From Paulinella micropora (lineage: Eukaryota > Cercozoa > Imbricatea > Euglyphida), in contig BJOX01000331.1 of the NCBI GenBank assembly GCA_009731375.1, forward strand, positions 438,173-458,423: DNA of 20,251 nucleotides, given 5' to 3'. The notes beneath the pieces are model-generated. The model was not told the origin of the DNA. It made no database searches and worked only from the letters and a program-made list of their open reading frames with translations. Within the stretch, counting starts at the first letter, position 1. Every line of letters starts with the position of its first letter. Shown in pieces: positions 1 to 8,254 of the stretch. Both the position numbers and the translations under genes were made by a program.

Positions 1-491
1 GGGTAGGAGGTCGGGTAGGAGGTCGGGTAGGAGGTCGGGTAGGAGGTCGGGTAGGAGGTCGGGTAGGAGGTCGGGTAGGAGGTCGGGTAGGTCAGGTAGG
101 TCGGGTAGGTCGGGTAGGTCGGGTAGGTCGGGTAGGTCGGGTAGGTCGGGTAGGTCGGGTAGGTCGGGTAGGTCGGGTAGGTCGGGTAGGTCGGGTAGGT
201 AGAGTAGGTAGAGTAGGTAGAGTAGGTAGAGTAGGTAGAGTGGGTAGAGTGGGTAGAGTGGGTAGAGTGGGTAGAGTGGGTAGAGTGGGTAGAGTGAGTA
301 GATTAGGTAGAATAGGTAGATTAGATAGATTAGATAGATTAGATAGATGGATAGATGGATGGATGGATGGATGGATGGATAAAGACAGATAGATAGATAG
401 ATAGATAGGTAGATAGATAGATAGATAGATAGATCGGTCGGTCGGCAGGCAGGCAGGCAGGCAGGCAGGTAGGTAGGTAGGTAGGTAGGTA

Positions 492-529
<38 letters not shown>

Positions 530-683
530 TAGGTAGGTAGGTAGGTAGGTAGGTAGGTAGGTAAGGTAAGGTAAGGTAAGGTAAGGTAAGGTAAGGTAAG
601 GTAAGGTAAGGTAAGGTAAGGTACGGTACGGTACGGTACGGTACGGTACGGTACGGTACGGTACGGTACGGTAAGGTACGGTA
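1..683. repeat. Compound tandem-repeat ladder, G-rich on this strand
   Basis: Successive arrays: GGGTAGGAGGTC (12 bp, to about 87), GGGTAGGTC (9 bp, to about 198), GTAGAGTAG and GTAGAGTGG (9 bp, to about 300), GATG and GATA (to about 433), GGCA/GGTA tetramers (to about 560), then pentamers GGTAA and GGTAC up to the gap. Each unit differs from its neighbour by few changes. The long reading frame here is only repeat translated. Confidence 0.95.
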
Positions 684-1116
684 NNNNNNNNNNNNNNNNN
701 NNNNNNNNNNNNNNNNNNNNNNNNNNNNNNNNNNNNNNNNNNNNNNNNNNNNNNNNNNNNNNNNNNNNNNNNNNNNNNNNNNNNNNNNNNNNNNNNNNNN
801 NNNNNNNNNNNNNNNNNNNNNNNNNNNNNNNNNNNNNNNNNNNNNNNNNNNNNNNNNNNNNNNNNNNNNNNNNNNNNNNNNNNNNNNNNNNNNNNNNNNN
901 NNNNNNNNNNNNNNNNNNNNNNNNNNNNNNNNNNNNNNNNNNNNNNNNNNNNNNNNNNNNNNNNNNNNNNNNNNNNNNNNNNNNNNNNNNNNNNNNNNNN
1001 NNNNNNNNNNNNNNNNNNNNNNNNNNNNNNNNNNNNNNNNNNNNNNNNNNNNNNNNNNNNNNNNNNNNNNNNNNNNNNNNNNNNNNNNNNNNNNNNNNNN
1101 NNNNNNNNNNNNNNNN
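684..1116. other. Assembly gap, 433 N
   Basis: N run bounded by GGTAC pentamers on the left and 12-bp GGGTAGGAGGTA units on the right, so it most likely hides more tandem repeat. Confidence 0.95.
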
Positions 1117-1766
1117 AGGTAGGGTAGGAGGTAGGGCAGGAGGTAGGGCAGGAGGTAGGGTAGGAGGTAGGGTAGGAGGTAGGGTAGGAGGTAGGGTAGG
1201 AGGTAGGGTAGGAGGTAGGGTAGGAGGTAGGGTAGGAGGTAGGGTAGGAGGTAGGGTAGGAGGTCGGGTAGGAGGTCGGGTAGGAGGTCGGGTAGGAGGT
1301 CGGGTAGGAGGTCGGGTAGGAGGTCGGGTAGGAGGTCGGGTAGGAGGTCGGGTAGGAGGTCGGGTAGGAGGTCGGGTAGGAGGTCGGGTAGGTCAGGTAG
1401 GTCGGGTAGGTCGGGTAGGTCGGGTAGGTCGGGTAGGTCGGGTAGGTCGGGTAGGTCGGGTAGGTCGGGTAGGTCGGGTAGGTCGGGTAGGTCGGGTAGG
1501 TAGAGTAGGTAGAGTAGGTAGAGTAGGTAGAGTAGGTAGAGTGGGTAGAGTGGGTAGAGTGGGTAGAGTGGGTAGAGTGGGTAGAGTGAGTAGATTAGGT
1601 AGAATAGGTAGATTAGATAGATTAGATATATTAGATAGATGGATAGATGGATGGATGGATGGATGGATGGATAAAGACAGATAGATAGATAGATAGGTAG
1701 ATAGATAGATAGATAGATAGACAGACAGATAGATAGATAGATAGATAGATAGACAGACAGACGGAC

Positions 1767-1838
<72 letters not shown>

Positions 1839-1867
1839 GGATAGATAGATAGTGTAGATAGATAGTG

Positions 1868-1920
<53 letters not shown>

Positions 1921-1966
1921 GGATGGATGGATGGATGGATGGATGGATGGATGGATAAAGACAGAC

Positions 1967-2021
<55 letters not shown>

Positions 2022-2042
2022 CACACAGACAGACAGACGGAC

Positions 2043-2098
<56 letters not shown>

Positions 2099-2123
2099 GG
2101 ATAGATAGATAGTGTAGATAGTG

Positions 2124-2188
<65 letters not shown>

Positions 2189-2189
2189 G
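1117..2189. repeat. Second copy of the repeat ladder, then GATA-family arrays
   Basis: 1117-1690 replays the order of 1-395: 12-mers, 9-mers, GTAGAGTGG, GATTAGGTAGAATAGG, GATG and an AAAGACAG marker. From 1681 to 2189 there is (GATA)n with GACA, GATG and GTGTAGATA interruptions. The AAAGACAG marker occurs near 380, 1673 and 1955. Confidence 0.95.
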
Positions 2190-2722
2190 AGATGTCGCAA
2201 AGGAATGTAGTCCTTGCAAAGGAACGCAGTTTCACATCAAACAATAATTTGTGTACTGTGCATGTGTCCGGGATGGGAATCACGGGTAGACTGTGTTCTG
2301 GAAAAAGAAGAGGAGGAAGGACGTTGAAGAAAAAGGCAATCTAGGAATGGAGAGTGGGAGGATAAGGAAGAAGAGAAAGAAAAGGAAGCCGTTAGTCCAA
2401 GTGTTTTGAGCACCGTAAGCTTGCGCAAGCTACAATGATGACATTGTATGAGGCCTAAACCCCCGCAGGGACCTAGCCCGGGCTATGCAACACTGGACGG
2501 CTATGATGGAATGCAGTCACCAATACGGACTAGAGGAAGATTAGTCCAATTTTTGACTGCACAGGAGCGATAAATCGCAAAAGAGCAACGAGCTACGCAG
2601 GAGGATAGCTTGAAGCAAAGGGATTTGGATTGGGGATGGGAAAAACCCAAGGCGCGGAAATATCGATGAACAGAGAACGATACCATGCCGCGAGCCCCGC
2701 ATTCGATTGGTCGAAGGTGGCA
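2190..2722. other. Unassigned non-repetitive sequence
   Basis: About 530 bp between GATA arrays. Short frames (61-63 codons, minus strand) show no motif I know. The only structure seen is the palindrome AGCTTGCGCAAGCT at 2418-2431. Confidence 0.6.
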
Positions 2723-2751
2723 GTAGATAGATAGATAGATAGATAGATAGA

Positions 2752-2809
<58 letters not shown>

Positions 2810-2861
2810 GCTAGCTATCTATCTATCTATCTACACTATCTATCTACACTATCTATCTACA

Positions 2862-2936
<75 letters not shown>

Positions 2937-2986
2937 CACTATCTACACTATCTATCTACACTATCTATCTATCCATCTATCTATCC

Positions 2987-3047
<61 letters not shown>

Positions 3048-3071
3048 AGTGTAGATAGATAGTTAGATAGA

Positions 3072-3165
<94 letters not shown>

Positions 3166-3192
3166 CTTATCTATCTACTTATCTATCTATCG

Positions 3193-3251
<59 letters not shown>

Positions 3252-3281
3252 CATCTATCTATCTGTCTATCTGTCTGTCTA

Positions 3282-3333
<52 letters not shown>

Positions 3334-3382
3334 CCTATCTATCTATCTATCTATCTATTTATCTATCTATCTATTTATCTAT

Positions 3383-3442
<60 letters not shown>

Positions 3443-3588
3443 ATATCTATCTATCTATCTATCTATATCTATATCTATATCTATATCTATATCTATATCT
3501 ATATCTATATCTATATCTATATCTATATCTATATTTATATCTATATCTATATCTATATCTATATCTATATCTATATCTATATCTGTAT

Positions 3589-3645
<57 letters not shown>

Positions 3646-3674
3646 CAGACGGACAGACAGATAGATAGACAGAC

Positions 3675-3708
<34 letters not shown>

Positions 3709-3709
3709 G

Positions 3710-3760
<51 letters not shown>

Positions 3761-3763
3761 ATA
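2723..3763. repeat. GATA/CTAT arrays with three strand switches
   Basis: GATA at 2723-2751, CTAT 2752-3047 with CTACA variants, GATA 3052-3072, CTAT 3073-3590 with GTCT stretches and an ATATCT hexamer array (about 3465-3585), GATA 3591-3763. Each switch forms an inverted repeat. Confidence 0.95.
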
Positions 3764-3786
3764 CATGTTGCCTGGTGTGCCGGGTA

Positions 3787-3848
3787 GATGTGTGTCTGTG
3801 TGTATGTGTGTGTGTGTGTGTTTGTGTGTGTGTGTGATTTGTGTGTAC
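3787..3848. repeat. (GT)n microsatellite
   Basis: Interrupted TG dinucleotide run. About 120 bp of unique sequence follows to 3950. Confidence 0.9.
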
Positions 3849-3968
3849 GCACAGTATGAGTCTTGCCCTCATGAGGACTTGGTCTTGCACTCCGACTGGA
3901 CGAGTGTGGTAAAGAAATCGACATGTAAGACAGGAGAGCATATACATACAGACACGCATACACACATA

Positions 3969-4021
3969 TGTCTATCCATCCATCCATCCATCCATCCATC
4001 CATCTATCTATCTATCTATCC

Positions 4022-4057
<36 letters not shown>

Positions 4058-4095
4058 CCTATCTATCTATCTATCTTTCTATTTATCTATCTATA
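3969..4095. repeat. CATC/CTAT tetranucleotide array
   Basis: Seven CATC-type units followed by (CTAT)n with point interruptions. 4096-4260 beyond it is unique, with a twice-occurring CATACTACATACTTACTT segment. Confidence 0.9.
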
Positions 4096-4260
4096 GATGT
4101 TGTATGTATGCACATGCATGCACACATACTACATACTTACTTGTCTTATTATTATAACATGCACGCATACTACATACTTACTTTTCTTATTGTGCAGGTG
4201 GTATATGTTTGCGCCGCATGTAAGTCAAAGCATGTCGTACGCGTGTGAGTGGCGCAATTC

Positions 4261-4262
<2 letters not shown>

Positions 4263-4317
<55 letters not shown>

Positions 4318-4338
4318 TTTTTTTTAAANNNNNNNNNN
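4263..4338. repeat. Poly-T run and 10-N gap
   Basis: More than 50 consecutive T with one A, then TTTAAA and N at 4329-4338. Homopolymer collapse at a gap. Confidence 0.9.
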
Positions 4339-4605
4339 GTCTTAAAGTGAATTGAAGGAGATTTGAAGGTTCAAAACGAACCTTCAATCTACTTTGACCT
4401 GAAGGCTTCATTTGAAGTCTTCTTAGTTTTTCTTTACCCTTCTTCGAACTACACTCATGTTCAGTCTTCAACCTCTTCAACCTTCAACTTTCTTCAATTG
4501 TATTCAAGGTTCCTCAGGCTTCCTCAACCTTCAATCCTGAGCCTCAGCCTTGTTCGCCAGCGACTGCGACATTGTTGGCGAAATCGACCATGTCACAGGA
4601 TGGAG
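4339..4605. repeat. TTGAAG/CTTCAA-rich degenerate repeat block
   Basis: CTTCAA, CCTTCAA or the complement TTGAAGG recur through the block. At 4359-4390 the copies face each other as TTGAAGGTTC-AAAAC-GAACCTTCAA, a 10-bp perfect stem. No coding signal. Confidence 0.65.
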
Positions 4606-4613
4606 ATAGATAG

Positions 4614-4655
<42 letters not shown>

Positions 4656-4688
4656 GTAGGTAGGTAGGTAGGTAGGTAGGTAGGTAGG

Positions 4689-4757
<69 letters not shown>
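4606..4757. repeat. GATA array with GGTA core
   Basis: (GATA)n, nine or so GGTA units around 4653-4690, then (GATA)n again. Confidence 0.95.
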
Positions 4758-4758
<1 letters not shown>

Positions 4759-4800
4759 CTTTTGGCATCCGACTCGCTATGCAGGATATATCGACATTAA

Positions 4801-4810
4801 GATAGATAAG

Positions 4811-4883
<73 letters not shown>

Positions 4884-4898
4884 CCTCGGATAGATAGA
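4801..4898. repeat. GATA array left of the TRIM-like element
   Basis: (GATA)n with one GCCTCG interruption at 4883-4888, running into the left terminal repeat. Confidence 0.9.
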
Positions 4899-5047
4899 TG
4901 AGATATCGACTAATGTCAGAAAAAAGGAGCTTCTGATTTCGTCAACCAAGGAAGTCTGTGGGTAAAGTATTAACCCGTTGCCCAGCTAAGCCGTGATGTT
5001 TGCACGGAAGGGACTGATACAGGCGATACCAAATCTCCCTAGTACCA
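4899..5047. repeat. Left 149-bp terminal direct repeat
   Basis: Begins TGAGATATCGACTAATGTCA and ends CTCCCTAGTACCA. The upstream flank is GATA microsatellite. Confidence 0.9.
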
Positions 5048-5136
5048 GGCGGGGCCAGGGCTCGTTCCATAAGCGCCCCTTGCAGAACGAGCTCCCACCT
5101 CCATTACAGAGGACCCAGTAAGCAGATGGAGTTTCG

Positions 5137-5153
5137 AGACTGTTCGACAGTCT
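5137..5153. other. Perfect 7-bp stem hairpin
   Basis: AGACTGT-TCG-ACAGTCT inside the interior of the TRIM-like element. Function unknown. Confidence 0.5.
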
Positions 5154-5445
5154 AGTATAAACCGACAGAGCACTGTGGGTTTTATTCCGGGCTCAACAAG
5201 CGAGAAAGGGCACCCTGAGGGAACAGGATTGTGCTTCCCGTCGCTATTTCGGCATGTGACTTATAGGCGTATGGCTAGGCACACATAAGGCACCCCACCA
5301 CGGGCCCAGCACACCCACACCATCCCCTAATTCTCTGTCTGTCGACAGATGGCACCCATTTCAAAAAAACCAAGCCCAAGGGAGGGTCAGTGACACCTCA
5401 AGTGGCCTTGGTTCGCTCCGTGGAGTAAGTGATGAGATCAACTGA

Positions 5446-5594
5446 TGAGATATCGACTAATGTCAGAAAAAAGGAGCTTCTGATTTCGTCAACCAAGGAA
5501 GTCTGTGGGTAAAGTATTAACCCGATGCCCAGCTAAGCCGTGATGTTTGCACGGAAGGGACTGATACAGGCGATACCAAAGCTCCCTAGTACCA
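5446..5594. repeat. Right 149-bp terminal direct repeat
   Basis: Same sequence as 4899-5047 except CCCGATGCC for CCCGTTGCC and CCAAAGCTCC for CCAAATCTCC. Followed directly by a GATA/ATAT array. Confidence 0.9.
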
Positions 5595-5655
5595 AGATAG
5601 ATAGATATATAGATAGATAGATATATAGATAGATAGATATATAGATAGATAGATA
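5595..5655. repeat. GATA/ATATAGAT array right of the TRIM-like element
   Basis: Alternating AGATAGAT and ATAT. It is followed by CTGCAGGATATATC (5665-5679), also found after the GATA array at 4780-4791. Confidence 0.85.
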
Positions 5656-5923
5656 GACTCGTTCTGCAGGATATATCAACATGAATATATACATTCTATA
5701 TCAAGTTTTAACATTGTCACTCATCCCTATGAGTATCAAGGATTCAGATTCTTCAATAAATTCTTCGCGGTGTTTTGTCACCGTATCAATTCAAAGAACT
5801 TAGTAACATAGCACTTGCAACTTGAATGCATATTTATACACGTGATTCCGATCAAATTCTATGGTTGACTTTGCAATCTGAACGTTCGCAGCAATGATAC
5901 CGTCCTACCGTGCCCGTGACTGT

Positions 5924-5948
5924 GACTCACTGCTAGTGGCAGTGAGTC
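5924..5948. other. Perfect 10-bp stem hairpin
   Basis: GACTCACTGC, loop TAGTG, GCAGTGAGTC. The arms contain TGACTC-type sequence. Confidence 0.7.
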
Positions 5949-6026
5949 TAGGCCCTCAGGCCATGAGCACTGTGACTTGAACAGCTGCAGTTCTGACTCA
6001 GTGTCATACTAGTCATTATTAACGGT

Positions 6027-6049
6027 GGCACTGTGACTGTCACGGTGCC
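6027..6049. other. 11-bp inverted repeat with one G-T pair
   Basis: GGCACTGTGAC, T, GTCACGGTGCC. Confidence 0.6.
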
Positions 6050-6369
6050 GGGCAGTCTGAGCTGTCTCATCATCAGTGACTCCAACAGTCAGGCGCGGCA
6101 CGCCCGGGCCACACTCGGAGTAATTATTCAGCTGTTACCGGTACTACGTAGCTGCTAAGGGCCCGGCATGCGGATAAAATTTGTTATATTGCTGTTGACA
6201 TTCAAGACAACAAAAAAAATTGATTTTTCTGTTTTGGTTGGAATTTCAGTTTTGGTTAGAATTTTGATTTTGGGTGAAAATTTGAATTTTTCAAATTAAC
6301 TGCTATATTCGTCCGCAAAATATCGTAAATTTTCGCGAAATGTTACAGTTAAATTTGAAAATTTGAATT

Positions 6370-6428
6370 TTTCACAAAAATGAAAAACTGTCACAAAAAT
6401 GAAAATCTGACACAAAAATGAAAAACTA
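6370..6428. repeat. Three tandem copies of an 18-20 bp unit
   Basis: TCACAAAAATGAAAAACTG, then TCACAAAAATGAAAATCTGA, then CACAAAAATGAAAAACTA. Confidence 0.8.
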
Positions 6429-7225
6429 ATTTTTGTTGTTGTCTCCGAGTGAATGTCAACAGCAATATATCATGATCATGAGTCACATACCGCAGTCGAA
6501 CTTCACTTATGATGCGCAGTTAGTGATTGAGAGTCAACAACTTGAAATTGAATCATGTGCAGTTGAAGTTTATCTGGATTTCGAGTCAGGGCGGCGAGTC
6601 ACTGTTGTTTTCACGTTGTCACGTAGTATTTAATATATACACGACGGTAAAGATACATCATCTCCTAAATTGAACCCGCGAGCATAGGTGAGCTTACTGC
6701 AGTGATTGTCGTAATTTTATAACCAAACAGGCAAGTCACTTTTGTTTGCCAGTGTTATAAATTTTATTGTTTGGTTAGGTCTGAAAAATCTAAGAGTCAG
6801 CCACTATCACCCCGATTGTGAAGGTTTTGTTAGTTACATGTTGAGTAACGGTTTTTTTGTGATGGTTAGCTTCAACCGGAATCAATTTAATAATATTCCG
6901 AGCCATTATTACTACGTGACAACTATCAAAATCCACAAATGTGGGTTCAAAACAGGAAAAAAATCACAGATCCACAAATGTGCGTCGGATCTTGATCCAC
7001 ATATGTGGAAGCCGGAGTAAGGGTTAAAAACATATGTCTTCAATTGCTAATGGCAAAAAGATACAAAGTTGCAGTGAACTTGTGAGTCATTTGTTTTTAG
7101 AGGCTGAGAGTGATTCTGGTATAAAGCAAGTAAGTTCATTGCATCTAGCTAGTTTGTAACATTTTTTCCTGGTGTATGAACACTAATTAATAATACTATC
7201 AATTATTGTTGTGTCGTAAATATAC

Positions 7226-7466
7226 TTGAATGCGGCTTGACAACCCTCTGCCGTAAAGTTGAAGAGCCCGTCCTTCATTGGACCGTCACACAACTTGTAG
7301 CATAACTGCTTCGTTGCTCTGCCTGCGTCTGACTCTAGCCGCCGCCGCACTTGTCGCTGTCCTGGAACGCGTCGCTGACGGCTTGCAGATCGGACGACGT
7401 GAAATCAGGAAGGGTTGAAGGATTATACATCAAGAAGTTATTGAGCTTCTTCTTTTGCGATAGTTC
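7226..7466 (-). CDS. Possible exon(s) of a second gene, unrecognised
   Basis: After a CAG at 7469-7467 the minus strand reads ELSQKKKLNNFLMYNPSTLP, then DFTSSDLQAVSDAFQDSDKCGGG and TAG (7337-7335). A second frame downstream reads LCYKLCDGPMKDGLFNFTAE then GCQAAF and meets a GTATAT donor at 7225. Composition looks coding and Cys-rich in both parts. A 32-nt GT-AG segment (7350-7319) would join the two frames in phase; alternatively there is a frameshift. I recognise no family. It lies 3' of the peptidase gene on the same strand. Confidence 0.35.
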
Positions 7467-7482
7467 CTGACAATCAATAGTT

Positions 7483-7664
7483 GAATAAATAAATAAATAA
7501 ATGGATAAATAAATGGATAAATAAATGGGTAAATAAATGGATAAATAAATAAATAAATGAGAAAGTAAGTAAGTAAATAAATAAGTAAATAAATAAATAA
7601 ATAAATAAATAAATTAATAGATAAATAAATAGATAAATAAGTAAATAGTAAATAAGTAAATAAG

Positions 7665-7699
<35 letters not shown>

Positions 7700-7719
7700 A
7701 TGAGAAAGTAAGCGGAAAG

Positions 7720-7778
<59 letters not shown>

Positions 7779-7783
7779 ATGAA

Positions 7784-7822
<39 letters not shown>

Positions 7823-7826
7823 ATAT
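7483..7826. repeat. (TAAA)n array
   Basis: About 340 bp of AAAT units with GGAT, GTAA and a repeated GAGAAAGTAAG interruption (7559 and 7702). It lies between the possible second gene and the peptidase stop codon. Confidence 0.95.
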
Positions 7827-7834
7827 ATTTGAAG

Positions 7835-7938
7835 GGGGGTTAAAAAAAGAAAAAGACAGAAAAGAAAGAAAACAACAACAACAACAAAGAGACATGAAAG
7901 AAAAAAAGAAAGGAAGGAAGAAAGAAAGAAAGAAAGAG
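7835..7938. repeat. Purine-rich A/G tract
   Basis: Imperfect AAAG, GAAAG and ACA units just 3' of the last peptidase exon. Confidence 0.7.
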
Positions 7939-7980
7939 GTCTGGCGAAGAAATCAAGCAAGACCAAGTAACACAGAAGGG

Positions 7981-8028
7981 TCAGACCTCAGTAACGCAGG
8001 CTGCCGCTTTAGCCAGCACCGCATAGCC
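7981..8028 (-). CDS. M28 gene exon 21 (putative terminal exon, TGA stop)
   Basis: A phase-0 CAG acceptor gives GYAVLAKAAACVTEV then TGA at 7983-7981. It resembles the amphipathic C-terminal helix of the family, but is shorter than the usual NxxALD-x-x-x-x-A helix, so a small exon may be missing. An alternative acceptor at about 8134 opens a 42-codon frame of unfamilylike sequence. Confidence 0.5.
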   Translation of the reverse strand, partial: GYAVLAKAAACVTEV

Positions 8029-8217
8029 CTGCGCACGTACAGAAAACGCTATGCAGACATACTCTCCTATTCGTGTCTACTATTGGCCCTGCGCTTGCAG
8101 GCGACACCGTAAAACAATATTCCTCCCTTTCTCCTTTCTGTAATGCATTCATTAGTATTGCATTCTCACCTCTGGGTTCGCGTTCGAGAAGCCATCACAT
8201 GGCTGATGATAGCACAC

Positions 8218-8254
<37 letters not shown>

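Larger units (their letters stand above)
4899..5594. mobile_element. TRIM-like element with 149-bp terminal direct repeats
   Basis: Two 149-bp direct repeats, 4899-5047 and 5446-5594, differ at two positions, both start TG and end CA, and enclose 398 bp without a long ORF. This is the layout of a terminal-repeat retrotransposon in miniature. It sits inside GATA arrays. I see no convincing primer-binding site after the left repeat, no purine tract before the right one and no clean target duplication, so a plain segmental duplication is the alternative. Confidence 0.5.
5691..7020. other. AT-rich unassigned region with short repeats and hairpins
   Basis: No convincing gene. Plus-strand frames at 6433-6633 (66 codons) and 6742-7020 (92 codons) match nothing I know and use AT-rich codons unlike the peptidase exons. 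6205-6430 is rich in AAAATTTGAATTTTTC-type sequence with three copies of a CACAAAAATGAAAA unit. The second half has three TCCACA[AT]ATGTG motifs. Confidence 0.5.

Noticed and set aside
1-300. Telomere-like G-rich repeats
   Set aside because: Units GGGTAGGAGGTC and GGGTAGGTC do not match any common telomere repeat and change along the array; the sequence continues into GATA repeats.
339-2283. Long minus-strand reading frames of repeated SIYL, PDL and PYR
   Set aside because: They are tetranucleotide, 9-mer and 12-mer repeats translated, and one crosses a gap of N. No gene signal.
2418-2431. Palindrome AGCTTGCGCAAGCT as a regulatory site
   Set aside because: Single occurrence with no neighbouring gene to give it meaning.
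6742-7020. 92-codon plus-strand frame as a gene
   Set aside because: AT-rich codon use unlike the exons, no recognisable domain, and internal DNA-level repeats; kept only as part of the unassigned region.
8029-8134. Alternative last exon of the peptidase starting after the CAG near 8134
   Set aside because: The 42-codon frame is open and in phase but shows no resemblance to the family C-terminus; the shorter exon at 8028-7981 fits slightly better.
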